Assembly (NCBI GenBank): GCA_038025085.1
Contig: CM076148.1
Location: 32,408,501-32,472,500, forward strand
Origin: Tetragonia tetragonoides
Lineage: Eukaryota; Streptophyta; Magnoliopsida; Caryophyllales; Aizoaceae
Reading direction: 5' to 3'
DNA length: 64,000 nt
Shown here: positions 44,743-55,416 of the stretch, piece after piece
How positions within the stretch are numbered: position 1 is the first letter of the stretch
How the letters are laid out: each line of letters opens with the position of its first letter
The notes under the pieces: model-generated
Seen by the model: only the letters and a program-made list of their open reading frames with translations
The model's database searches: none
Told to the model about the DNA's origin: nothing
Made by a program: the position numbers and the translations under genes

Positions 44743-45788
44743 AAAAAAGGCCCGTTTAAGAAAATAGAAAATAAATGGGAACCTCCACCGAATAAAAGTT
44801 TTATTTTAAAGCAAATGTGGGGAGAGAATCTAGCACTAATCCTCAAGATGGTGCTCTTTTGGGAAAGACACGATTTTATGTAAATAGCATATTCTAGTCA
44901 ATGATCTTTCGACTTTATTAGAATAACAAATACTCTTGACTTGCATATGGGATGATATTCCCTGGTTTAAGGAAAAAAGATATACTATTCACTTGCATAT
45001 GGAATGAAATTCCTTAATTTAAGGAAAAGAGATATCCTGTTTTTTATAGAATAAAATTGGACTCTTTTTTTATTTAGTGAAAGATCATTGACGAGAATAT
45101 ATTATTTGCATGCAATCTAATTCTTGTGGAAAGGAACGTCTTCCTAACATGGTAACTAGCATCGTCAGAGTCATACAGAGATTCTACTTCCTAAAAAGAA
45201 AATATCCTAGACTCTATTAGTAAACCTGACAAAACGTACAAGCAAACAAAAGGGAAACCTTCCCTAACCAGGACTCAATAAAAGAATCCTAAGGGGGGAT
45301 CTAGTCATAATATTCTATGGAAACTAATCACATAGGAAGGAAACAATTAATAATAATATGGCAAGTAAATCAATTAGCACCTTGATATGGACTATGAGAC
45401 ACAATGCAATAGTTGACAGAATCTATGGTTGGATAAGGTAACCCATGACCGGATGCGTTTTGTCATCTATGAGGTGCATAGTAAGACTAGACGTAACGTT
45501 TTACACATCTCGAATGGAAACATGAAAATGCCATGGGGTGGAACACGATTATGTGCAAAGGTAATTCGGACCGAGTGGGTCACTGGCCTAAGTCATAGAC
45601 AATGTTCCAAAGGTTAAATCCTGTTTATGCAGTGGTGATGTCTTTCGACATCTTGCGATGATAACGCATGCTATATGAATGATATGGATGCAAAAACAAA
45701 AAAAATGAACATATACGGTAAGTGAACCAAATAGTTAAAAATAAATTGTTCACATGGATAAGTGTTCGAATTACATCCTCTTATTAAA
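44743..45788 (-). other. Element C leader with 52 bp duplication
   Basis: Non-coding leader between primer site and gag. A 52 bp direct duplication (landmark CTTGCATATGG at 44940 and 44992) lies in it. Not homologous by eye to the 69 bp repeats of A. Confidence 0.7.
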
Positions 45789-45806
45789 TCCCCAGTGAAG
45801 TCGCCA
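45789..45806 (-). promoter_or_regulatory. Primer binding site of element C
   Basis: TGGCGACTTCACTGGGGA on the minus strand, one base from the LTR end. Confidence 0.9.
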
Positions 45807-45807
45807 C

Positions 45808-47336
45808 TTTAAAAACCATCGCCTTTCCAGCGCCTACCGCGAATTGATTTGTAGTTGAAATTAATGGTTCTTAAATAATGTGTTGCATGCAATTCAAATT
45901 AATTATAAGGAATAACAATTTGCAAATAAGAAGTCGCCACCAATTTTTAAGGAAACAATTGGAAACCATCAAAAAGTGCACCCAATTCCTATTGGGAATT
46001 GACTCATGCCCATGGAGACTAAATATTGAGTTCGGGGATGTAGGTACGAAATAAACAAAACGAATCTTATCTACATCGCCCGTATAAACGGCCTCTACTA
46101 AGCTTATCCATGTCAAATATTTATTTATGCTATATGGTTCCATATAAATCCGTTTGTCCAAGATCCTAAATTAACTAGGCGGATTAACAACAACCAAATT
46201 ACCTATGTGATCATTTTGCACAATTTATACCCAATTTACAAGCATACTATTAGTCAAGCATAAACAAGATATAAAGCATTAAATTAACGCTCCAACCTAC
46301 CAACGTTGCTAAACGCGCCAAGTATTGTATATGCACATCAATAAAACCGTTAGTTATTCAAAAGAATAATAATGATGTAAAGACAATAAGTTTATGCTAA
46401 AATAAACCTAAGAGGCTACTATATGCATGCAAAAACTACAAAAAGATGCAAACTTGCATAAACTAATAAAAAGATGCTAACTTTATATTAACTAAAACAT
46501 GCATAATTATGTACAAAACGCAAAGCATGCAAATTTATTCAACCATAATCAAAAGCTAAATAAAACATCATTAGTAAACAATAAACAAGAGATTTAATAA
46601 AGAATTTGGCCCTCAGGATGGTTAACCTGGACGTTCTATTCGAACGGGACTAGTAGAATTGGAATTGCTCTTCGATCTTGGGTGCTAGGCTAGGTGTAAT
46701 GCTTGCTTGGATCTTCAGATTTCTGAATCTCTTTGATTTCGGGAAATATGTGCTCTCAATGCTCTTAAAAATATGAACTGACTGACCCCTTGCAAAAGAG
46801 GGCGAAGAGGAGTATTTATAGAGTTAGGGGACGAATTTAGGGGCTTAGGGCAAGAAGCCCGGCGCCAAAACTCGGCCCAGCCAAAAACGCGGTTCAGCGG
46901 CCACACGGAGGGCAGATGGGGCCAGCGGCTGCCGCTGGGGCTCAGCGGCTGGCCTTATGGCCACCGCTGTCACGCGTTAGCCGTCGAGCAGGCTGCGATG
47001 GCCACCAGGCCTGACGGCGAGCGCGTAACTAGGTTTTTTGACTTTTTGTTCTCAGTAAGTTACGAAATTGCCCTTGGGCTGACCCAGGGGGTCGGGATTT
47101 AGCGGTTTTGACCTAAATCTTCGAGACGCGATATCTCTTGATCCGGGAACCTGATTGAGGCAAGGTCAAAGGCGTTGGAATCCTTATAACAAGGGTTATT
47201 CATAGACTGAGGTTTCAAGGAATTTGGTCTAGAATTTCCGATCAATGTCATTTACTAGTTACGTCCATGTTAATCCATTACCATCATCATCGGGCGTTGC
47301 GGTGTCAGGGGATAAAAATCGATTAGGGTGTCTACA
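45808..47336 (-). repeat. 5' LTR of element C
   Basis: 1529 bp, from TGTAGACACC (47336) to the inner end now reading GGTTTTTAAA (45808). TATA box on minus at 46813-46820. The GC-rich AGCGGC/GCCGCT array spans about 46858-47020, just upstream of the TATA box. It pairs with 30588-31936. Confidence 0.93.
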
Positions 47337-47341
47337 ATTTG

Positions 47342-47841
47342 CCGTCCACGAGAAAAGGTCCAGCCGGCCATACAACAAGGCCAAGCGGCCAAGCTGGAAG
47401 GACAAGCGGTCAAGCAGCTTGGAAAGAGTCTTAGCCGGAAGGCAAGCGTTCAAATCGCTTGTCCTAGCAACCACCGCTTGGACCTGGAGCGGCGTGCCTG
47501 TATCGGCGCCTGACAGGTTTTTCACTCGGGGGAGGCTTCTTCGAGGGGGTCCACGCGGGATTGACTAAGTTCCCTTGTTTGACCAAGGGTTGACTCATGG
47601 GTTTGGGTTCCCTTTCGGGCCCTTAGGTTCAAAGAGGCCTATCTCTCTGCTTTGTACTCCAATTGAATTGAGTCCAACTGGTTTGGATCACCTGTACAAA
47701 AGGCTTCCACTAGTTAATTCAAATGACCTGGGCTAATCATCAGAGAAATTATTCTCGCAACCCAAGTTCGAGCAAAATCCAATCCTTTCATCATCGGGTA
47801 TTTATGATGACTTATCTTAGACACAATTTTTGGTGTCTACA
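47342..47841 (-). repeat. Element A 5' LTR, outer part
   Basis: Resumes the LTR cut at 30587 and ends on plus with TTTTTGGTGTCTACA at 47841, so the LTR starts TGTAGACACC. It contains the AAGCGG/GCCGC-type array (47360-47510) also found at 58940-59095 in element E. Confidence 0.9.
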
Positions 47842-47842
47842 G

Positions 47843-47972
47843 CAGTATAACCCCAATAGTTTAAGAAATCATTGACTGACACAAAACTAAGTGACCTCGT
47901 AGAAGGACAGTGTAACCGCAATAGCTTAAGCGATCATTGAATGACCCGATTTTGTGACGTTGGGACTTTGGG
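47843..47972. repeat. 65 bp two-copy direct repeat
   Basis: CAGTATAACCCCAATAG at 47843 and CAGTGTAACCGCAATAG at 47908 begin two diverged copies. They lie just outside the 5' LTR of A. Confidence 0.7.
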
Positions 47973-48554
47973 ACTTTTGTTATGGTGATGATCACTTTAA
48001 AAATATTATAATAATCTGACCGATTGTGTGTGCTCGAATTATAAGATTACCTGCGTATGCAAATGAATTTCAATGATTCTTCTCAAATCCCAAGGTAAGG
48101 GTTTTCAAAATGTTTTTATGGGTTTGGGCGTTAATCACTCAGTTTATCTGATTTTGCTTTTTCTCTTCTTTTTCTATTTTCCTATTTCCGTCATGGAAAT
48201 TAAATGTGCATGTAATGTCCAAAAAGATCTCTTTTGGAGTTGGCTTGGATTTGCCTTGGAGCTCACTTGTCTTTATTTTCCGCTGCTGGGTTTAGATATT
48301 CCTTTTTAAAGGATTGTTATAAGAATACTCATGTTATTTCACGCTTAGGCAATTTCAATGATTAATGTTTAAGTTTCCTTTTTATTTTAGTAGGGTCTTT
48401 TATACCTTGCAATTTATTTCTGCTTCGCATTTATTCCTTAGCGATAAATGTGGCAGTAGGACAACCCCGGGTTTGGGACGGTTCACCGGTGCCGAGTCAT
48501 GGATAATTACATCGGGCAACCCTGGAAATCGTTGCGAATTCAGGGGGTGTTACA
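47973..48554 (+). repeat. LTR fragment of decayed gypsy element
   Basis: The end GGGGGTGTTACA (48543-48554), directly before a gag start, and the GGTTCACCGGTGCCGAGTC stretch are LTR-like. The left border is not visible and no primer site is seen in the four bases before the gag ATG, so part of the leader is lost. Confidence 0.4.
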
Positions 48555-48557
48555 CGC

Positions 48558-50460
48558 ATGGATCAAATCAATGAGAAGCTGGATAACTTGGTGACCTTGC
48601 TATTGCAAAAGATGCAAGAGGAGACTCCCAGAAGCCCAGACAATGAATCTGGAGGTAATCATAACCTAGCTTATACTCGTTTATCTAAGATTGAATTTCC
48701 TAAAGTTTTTGGTGAAAATGTGAAATAATGGGTGCATAAGTGTGAACAGTTTTTTGCTATAGATAATACCCTTGATAATGTTAAGATTAGCTTAGCTTCT
48801 ATGCATCTAGATGGTCAGGCATTGCAATGGCATCATGCTTATCTAAAATATAGAATATCAATCACTCCCCGATCTTGGGATGAATTTTCTACCATTATTC
48901 ATGAATGATTTGGAGAACTTTTGATGATCCTATGTATGAGCTGAAAATGTTAAACAAATAACAAGTATGAAGGAGTATCATAGCAAGTTTGATTCTTTGA
49001 TGAATATACTGAGTTTGCCTGAAGAATATTTTGCGGTAGCTTTATTGCTGGTTAGACCCGCCATTACAGCCCCTTGTAAAAATGTTTAATCCCAAAAGTG
49101 TGAGTCAAGCTCCTAAGCTAGCTAGATTGCATCAGGGTAGGAACAAATCTGCACAAAATGATCGCATGCATAACCACCACAAAAACTACCTAACCTTTCC
49201 CTACACCACATCAAAGATTCACCTCAGCCTCATCTTCAAGCTACACACCACAAAACAGAACCCTCACCCACCATCACTTCTAAAAGCCCCCTCTACCTAC
49301 AAACCCTTATCCTTAGTTGAAATGGATTAGACAAAGGCTCAGGGTCTTTGCTTCATCTGCAATGATCCTTTTACCCCTGGACACCATCTAAAACACGAAA
49401 AACCTCAACATTTCTTACTAGATGAAATTAAAGAAGAAAGTGAGAAGCCAACCACCCTGAACATACCCCACCTGATACTTCTAAACCTGAATCCAACAAG
49501 GGAGCTAACCCGCATATCTCATTACACGCCCGGACAGGAGAAACAGCCCGCCAAACCATGAGGGTTACATGGAAACACAAGAAGAAAAACATGCACATTT
49601 TGATAGATAGTGGCTCAACACACAATTTTCTTGTTGAAAATATGGCTACTAAGCTGGGTTGCAACACTGAGAACATTGAGCCTATTGTTGTGGCCATTAC
49701 TGATGGAAGTCACCTCATGGCAAGTCAATCTACAGGAACTTCTCATGGCAATTGCAGAATACATGTTTCACTACTGATGTCATGATCATACCCTTGGGAG
49801 GGTGTGATATGGTTTTAGAGGTACGATGGTTGAGAACTTTGGGCAAAGTAGTGTTTGATTTCAAAGCATTGGTAATGGAGTTCTTTACAGAAGGGAAGAG
49901 GCATATTCTCAGGGGATCTACCCTATCATCAGTTAAAACTGTGAAACAAAATGGACTGGAAAAAACACTCTCTCACACACCTGAGCTGGCTATGCTTCAT
50001 CTGCATGAGCTACATCCTACACCATTCTCTGCAGGGCAGTTCAACATTAATATCCCTGATGTGCAGGAGCAGACACAGGAGTTGCTTAACCAATATTCTT
50101 GATTATTTGAAGAACCAGTTGAATAACCACCTCACACAGAAACTTTGATAACATAATCCCACTGAGAGAGGGATCAAATTCAACAAATCAGAGGCATTAT
50201 AGATACCCCTCATTGCAAAAAGATACAATAAAAATGATTATCTCTAAAATGTTGAAAAAAGGAATTATTCAAACAAGCTGCAGTCCCTATGGTTCTCATG
50301 TGGTATTAGTAAAGAAGAAAGATGAGTTTTAGAGACTCTGCGTGGACTACAGAGGTCTAAATAAGCTCATCATAAGAGACCAATTTCCCATCCCATTTGT
50401 AGAAGAGCGCATGGATGAGCTAGGAGGTGCCAAACTATTCAACAACATAGATTTACCCGT
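48558..50460 (+). pseudogene. Decayed chromovirus-type gag-pol fragment
   Basis: Gag starts MDQINEKLDNLVTLL at 48558, with FPKVFGENVK, a stop at 48725, then WVHKCEQFFAID and LDGQALQWHHAYLK. A protease follows at 49560-49785 (ILIDSGSTHNFLVENMATKL) and continues in another frame with VMIIPLGGCDMVLEVRWLRT. Polymerase begins near 50230 (SPYGSHVVLVKKKDEF, stop, RLCVDYRGLNKLI, FPIPFVEERMDEL, FNNIDL) and is cut at 50460, before the active site. DSGSTHNF and GGCDMVL segments are typical of plant chromovirus-related gypsy elements. Many stops are present and no 3' LTR follows. Confidence 0.8.
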
Positions 50461-51720
50461 GGGCCTTGGGTTGGGTCCCTTGTTTGGTTGATGAGCATCT
50501 CGTTCTTGTCGGCCCTCCCTTTGATTCTCCTATGCATGGAGGCTCCGAGCTGGTTTTTTCGCAAACATCCACTCCCTATACAGTTGGCTAGGGATATCAG
50601 GTGGTGGTGCTAGTTGGTTGTTTGAATTGCATTATTCTGCTCTAGGGGTTGCAGTTGCGCATGCATCTCCTTGAGCGTTGCTTCTTCTTTACGCTTAGCC
50701 TCCGCAACATGGAAGTGTTGGCCTTCCTCCTTGCTATATCCCATTTTACCACACTCAAAACATATCATTTTCACACATTCCCATTGGATATGCCATATAC
50801 GCCCCTGGAGTCAAAACATAGATAACAGGGGTTTAGACAAGTCAACTTCAACACTCAGCCTAATGAATTGGGCTCTTTCAGCTGTTGCCATGTAGCATGA
50901 TCAACGCATACCATCTTACCAACTTTTTCAGCAATCTCTTCAAGAAAGTGGCATCTAGATATTCCACTGAGAGAAAAGGGATCCTTATCCAAGTTATGAG
51001 CAAACGAATTGGAGAGTCGCAAGGAAAGAAATTTGGCACCCATTTACTAACAGTGAGGTAATGATCATTTATCATCCAAGGCCCATGTCTCAAGACATAA
51101 TTGTAATCATCTAGACTAGAGAACCTAGCCACATAATAATGATTTCCCACATCAATGAGGGCGAGGCCTCCTTTGAGGCTCCATTTTTGTTTTTTCATAA
51201 GTTAGTAGTAACTAATTTTTTTGTTGAACATCTTAATGATGAGAGTGTTTCTCCAAGGGCGTCGCAATCTCTTCTTTTTTTTGTTCTTTGGACATCAAGA
51301 TGGTTGGGCACCTAGGATCATCTTGATCCTCGGGAATGGCCTCGTCATTATTCGAGACGTCTTCATCCTCAACCTCCATAGATGGCCCAAATGGGTTTGA
51401 TTGAAGGTGGCCCTGTGGGGATAAGTTTTGAAGGCGCTGGCTATACGAGTTCTCAATTCGTGGGGGTGTAGAATGACCTTGATTTGAAGATGAGTTTTGT
51501 TCATCAGGCTCTCTAGTCACAGGGACAAAAGAATACTTCCCCTGAGATCCAAAAGAGGCATGAAAACTTTGAAGGTCATAGGTTTTGCGTTTACATTTCT
51601 TATTGGTGCGAAGGAACAGATCAACTTCAATGAAAGGGGGGGAGTTTTGTTTCTCGCGAGCAATTTCATTCGACAATGGAGAGAATTTTCTCTCTCTGGA
51701 ATTTTCTCAACCAAAAGGCT
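50461..51720 (-). pseudogene. LINE ORF1 fragment (DUF4283-type)
   Basis: On the minus strand a start region (51676 on, MSNEIAREKQNSPPFIEVDL) and acidic middle (MEVEDEDVSNNDEAIPEDQD) precede a shift near 51215 and a segment with LKGGLALIDVGNHYYVARF, HGPWMINDHYLTVSKW and PFLSVEYLDATFL. This is the DUF4283 domain found in ORF1 of plant L1-type LINEs. A CFECGKMGY knuckle-like stretch follows near 50750. It would be an RNA-binding protein. There is no poly-A tail at the 50461 border, so the fragment is truncated on its 3' side where it meets the gypsy fragment. Confidence 0.72.
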
Positions 51721-51889
51721 TGCCTTATGTCATTTAAAGCAACAATTCTTGTAATGTTGCAAAAAATCCATATACAACTAACTAAAATTGATGGCTACAC
51801 AAATAAACTAGTGTCTTCGATACCAAAAGGTAACAGTTCAATGTTGTTGAAATTTCATGTGTCGCCTATTCCCACTTTTGTTGTAGTGT

Positions 51890-52215
51890 GTCACCCGTGG
51901 TAACTTTCTTCGCTAAGATGTCCACCACTTGGTTGCAATTCCTATATTGTTGGACGATATACTCATCCCTTGAACCATTATTTCTTGAGTTCCTTGCATT
52001 GTGTAATCCAATTAGTGAGATAATTTGCCTTGCCATAGTTGTTGTTGATGAAGATGACTGCCGTGAGAGAATCGAAATAGATCAACAAGTTTTTCCAGTT
52101 TTTCTTCCTTTGCCAGCTCTAACCCTTTCTTAATGGCCCAAAGCTCCGAGCTCAGAATGTCTTTCTTCCCAAGGTACTTCTGAAAGCTCATCTTCCATCG
52201 CCCCTCTATATCCCC
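51890..52215 (-). pseudogene. Retroelement RNase H domain fragment
   Basis: The minus strand encodes LGKKDILSSELWAIKKGLEL and, after a frameshift near 52080, DSLTAVIFINN, matching the SELWAxxxGLxLA and DSxxAV motifs of the plant RNase H-like domain (RVT_3) often at the end of LINE pol or in orphan copies. It lies upstream (in minus orientation) of the LINE ORF1 fragment, so it is the end of a different copy or a rearranged one. Confidence 0.6.
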
Positions 52216-53227
52216 AAAAATTCCGCAGCTCCTGTATTCCCATGTTTCTCAGTTTAGAGCCATCTGTATCAAGTGACTATTTTATATATACTGATATTCT
52301 AACATGTGCCATGAGAACCTATCAACTTTTTTTTTTTTGAGGGAATGAGAACATGTCAACTAGAATGAACGAATTCCACTAAAAATTGTTAAACCACATA
52401 TAAATGGGTTGAGATCCAGATGAATGTTTTTTTTCAAGATGAATCCAACAATCGTTTGCCTTCTTTCAAGACAAATTTTGTGTTTCACCATCATCCCAAT
52501 GTAACAAATTAATCAAATTCATTCTCAGTTAACATGTTAGAAAATACTTATACATGTATAAAGATTTTTTTTCATTGATAAGCACGTAGCAAGTAGTGCC
52601 CTCGTCACGAGGTAACAACCCTATGAATAAGTACAACTTTAGTCCATAGGTGCAGAAATCACCCACAGATGGAGACCCCGCAGATTCGGTACAACATCCA
52701 TGGCACGAGTCAGGATGAATCTTTGATTTTTTTAGACGCCCATAGAGAACAAGCCCGAAGGGGGGGGGAGATACATGCATGTATATAGACTTAGATCATA
52801 TTTAGCCTAACTTATAAGGACCCTCTACTTTTTCTCCTATTTTTCCTCACAAACCACCCCCTCCACCTCCTCCTTACCCCCATTTTCAACTTCCAAAAAG
52901 CATAAAACACCATCTAGGACCCCTAGAAGCCCCAAAAGTAGAAGGTTCAAATTGGAGCTTCTACATTTGGGCCATTCAAGTGGTATTTTGAGCTTCTTAG
53001 AAGCTAAAAATATGGGTGAGGAGGAGGTGGAAAGGGAGGTTTTTGAGGAAAAATAGGAGAAAAAGTAGAAGCAATTTACAAGTTAGGCGAAACACCACCT
53101 TAGAATCTGTTGAAGAAATCATGAAGTCCTTGTGCATGATATGAGCATGATATTTGTTCACGCTAAAGGAATTAAATGCAGTAGTTATTATTGTCTTAAA
53201 GCCAACCGAACTAGGGCATCCCCATTA
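52216..53227. other. Spacer without recognised gene
   Basis: AT-rich and C/T-rich segments (52820-52960) and a nine-G run at 52760-52768. A mirror-like pair of segments at 52824-52890 and 52990-53070 (ctacttttTCTCCTATTTTTCC and its complement) could be an inverted repeat. No gene. Confidence 0.45.
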
Positions 53228-53504
53228 AGAGGGTGTTTGGCCGAACTCTTTAAATTGTTTCTGGACCCAAGAAATAGAAACTAGGCCAAACAATGGTTTT
53301 GTAGAAATTGGTTTTCATTCTTTAGAAATAGAAAACAAGTTCTAAGTCCATAAAAACAGAAGCCACAAATCCAGGCTTTTTCAACAGCTTCTCGCATGGA
53401 CTGGGCCTTTTAAATGAAGAAATTAATAATTTTCTTTGTGTCCTTTCTTTTTCACGCTTATTTTTGTTCTAACGCAAGAATCATCGTTTACTTCTACATT
53501 TCTA

Positions 53505-53507
<3 letters not shown>

Positions 53508-53559
<52 letters not shown>
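53508..53559. repeat. (CT)26 microsatellite
   Basis: About 26 CT dinucleotides. The Leu-Ser-rich open frames across it are repeat artefacts. Confidence 0.95.
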
Positions 53560-53565
<6 letters not shown>

Positions 53566-54250
53566 CTCTTTCCCCCCTCTCTCCCCCATTCATTCCATCA
53601 AATCAAAGCAACAATGGTAGATTAGGGTTTTCGATCATCTACTTTGAATCCACATGCTTAATTATCATCCTTCTCCTTTCTCTCTTTCAACCGCAACAAA
53701 TTAAGGTTTAGTTGAAGTTAAGGACATACTTTTACTGAAAGATTGGGGTTTTCTTTTGAAATTCCAGATACAAAAGCTTGAATTTTCCAAAACATTAGGT
53801 TTGTACTCTATCTTGTGTTTTTATTTCATGCCCATAAGTATTATTGTAGCCTTGTTTGTTCAAAGTAGTGTTTTTGGGTTTTATTCTTTAAGAAAATTGG
53901 TTTATTCGTTTCATCTACCATGTGTTTGATAAAATGTCTGAAGGAAAATTTTGATTGATTGGGTCTTCTTATAATATGTGTGCCTCCTTAATCGAGATAT
54001 ATGACTGCATTCGCGTTTTTGGGTGTGTGCAATGCAGCCTACAATTGTGTAATATATACTTTGTCTTAAATTTTGGGCAATTTTGGGTATCTGATGAGGT
54101 TTTGAATTGAAGATCCCAAAAAGGTTTTTCCCACACCCGCCAGAAGGTTAACAAGTCAAGTATTTTATATATAATTTTAATTTTTCGTATTATTATTATT
54201 AGCATGTTTCCTCATCTAATATTATTTTTATATACTTAATAGTAGGTAAG

Positions 54251-54703
54251 TATTACGTTGTGGATGCGGGTTATCCAAACATGAGAGGCTATTTGGCGCC
54301 TTTTAAAGGTGAAAAATATCATATTCCCGACTTCAAACGCTCAAGTGAACCTCCCACTGGATTTTATGAAGTTTTCAACTATACACATTCCTCCTTAAGA
54401 AATGTGATTGAACGTTCAGTTGGTGTGTTGAAAAGTAGATGCCCTATATTGACAAAAATGCAAAAAATTTCGATAATGACACAAAACAAGGTGGTTGGAG
54501 CTACTATGGCTATGCATAACTACATTAGAAGGCATGCATTGGAGGACATAGAATTTGATAGGTGTGATGCCGATCCCGATTATATGCCCGAGGTGGAAAA
54601 TTTTGGGGGAGCTACAAGTGATGGTTATGATGGCTCAATGGATGATAGGGTCATGTCACATGTTCGAGATCAAATTGCTTTTTCGTTGATGAAGTCTAAA
54701 TGA
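54251..54703 (+). pseudogene. Harbinger transposase, C-terminal part
   Basis: The frame is open from about 54251 and includes KYYVVDAGYPNMRGYL with the second catalytic Asp, YLAPFKGEKYHIPDF, HSSLRNVIERSVGVLKSRCP with the catalytic Glu, and ATMAMHNYIRR. These are the DDE_Tnp_4 motifs of PIF/Harbinger transposases. The first catalytic Asp and the N-terminal part are absent, and the preceding 900 bases have no recognisable coding sequence. It stops at TGA 54701. A protein of this size could not be an active transposase. Confidence 0.85.
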
Positions 54704-55082
54704 AACAATTACCTTTATATTATGTATTTAGGTCTTTATATATGTACTAGTTTAGTAAATTTTTGAATTTTTCCTCATTTGGCAAGTATCCTATATTGTT
54801 ATGTGTGAAAAAATGAATGGTGTCCTGTATAGAGTATGGAAAATAATAATGTGCTAAAAGAAACTATTAAAAAAATAGATGTCACTAACAAATAAGGAAA
54901 AAAGATATATATTATACTAATTATTTGATAATATAGAAATAGTTTAGTATAATTTGGGCCAAACAACCCTATCAAAATGGTTTCTATTTATAAAAGGCAC
55001 TTTTGAACTAGAGTTGTCAAACACTTCTATTTTTTCAAGAAACAGTTTCTTAGAAATAGCACTCAAAAAATAGAAACACTTT

Positions 55083-55340
55083 GTGGGAGAGCTTTTTGTC
55101 ACGCCACATCACCAACCTACAAATCTCCCCCTCCTTTGGAAAAAAAGACCCTACAAAAATATCTCTTACCTATAAAAGTTTCTTTAATTTTTTGCTTTTC
55201 CTTTCTTTTCCCCTCACAATGAGGTTTGAGGAAGAGGTTGTACTGACAAACCTGCTTTGTGGAAGACCCCCTCAAACCTCTCTCCCCACCAAAGTTTTGA
55301 GCTTTTGGGTCTGCACAAAGCTCTCCCAAAAAATCTTTGA
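55083..55340. repeat. Nested short inverted repeats
   Basis: TGGGAGAGCTTT (55085-55096) pairs with AAAGCTCTCCCA (about 55318-55329), and GAGGTTTGAG (55219-55228) pairs with CTCAAACCTC (55271-55280). The two pairs are concentric. No gene is recognised in 55029-55416. Confidence 0.5.
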
Positions 55341-55416
55341 TGGGAATGCCCCTACTGGTGAATTCAAGCTGCAGCTGCTGTGAGTCCTGTGACCCCGCCA
55401 AGACGCGCGACATCAC

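Larger units (their letters stand above)
30588..47336 (-). mobile_element. Element C: Tat-lineage retrotransposon with antisense gene cassette
   Basis: 16749 bp, flanked by ATTTG at 30583-30587 and 47337-47341, inserted in the 5' LTR of element A (sequence GCCTCGA before and GCCGTCC after the site is contiguous in element E). Order in minus orientation: 5' LTR, primer site, leader, gag, protease, linker, reverse transcriptase, RNase H, second RNase H, integrase, then aORF2 and aORF1 on the opposite strand, minisatellite, truncated 3' LTR. Stops and shifts show it is no longer autonomous, but gag and protease frames are long. Confidence 0.95.
11283..47841 (-). mobile_element. Element A: Tat-lineage Ty3/gypsy retrotransposon, nested and decayed
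   Basis: In minus orientation the order is 5' LTR (47841 to 29526, split by element C), primer site (29524-29507), leader repeats, gag (to 26830), protease, reverse transcriptase, two RNases H, integrase (split by element B), then the antisense genes aORF2 and aORF1. The second, archaeal-type RNase H (YFDGASNQKG) and the ACTTCACTGGGGA-type primer site are Tat-lineage traits. No 3' LTR of its family is found; the end beyond 11283 is replaced by LTR D. LTR family 2 is shared with element E. Confidence 0.78.
53228..55028 (+). mobile_element. PIF/Harbinger-type element remnant
   Basis: Left end AGAGGGTGTTTGGCCGAACTC, right end (reverse complement) AGAAGTGTTTGACAACTC at about 55011-55028; a nearer match GGGTTGTTTGGCC is at 54957-54969. 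No convincing three-base duplication is seen, so borders are approximate. It contains the transposase fragment at 54251-54703 and a (CT)n tract in what would be a leader. Confidence 0.5.

Noticed and set aside
53414..53711. Leu-Ser-rich proteins across 53414-53711
   Set aside because: They are translations of a (CT)n microsatellite.
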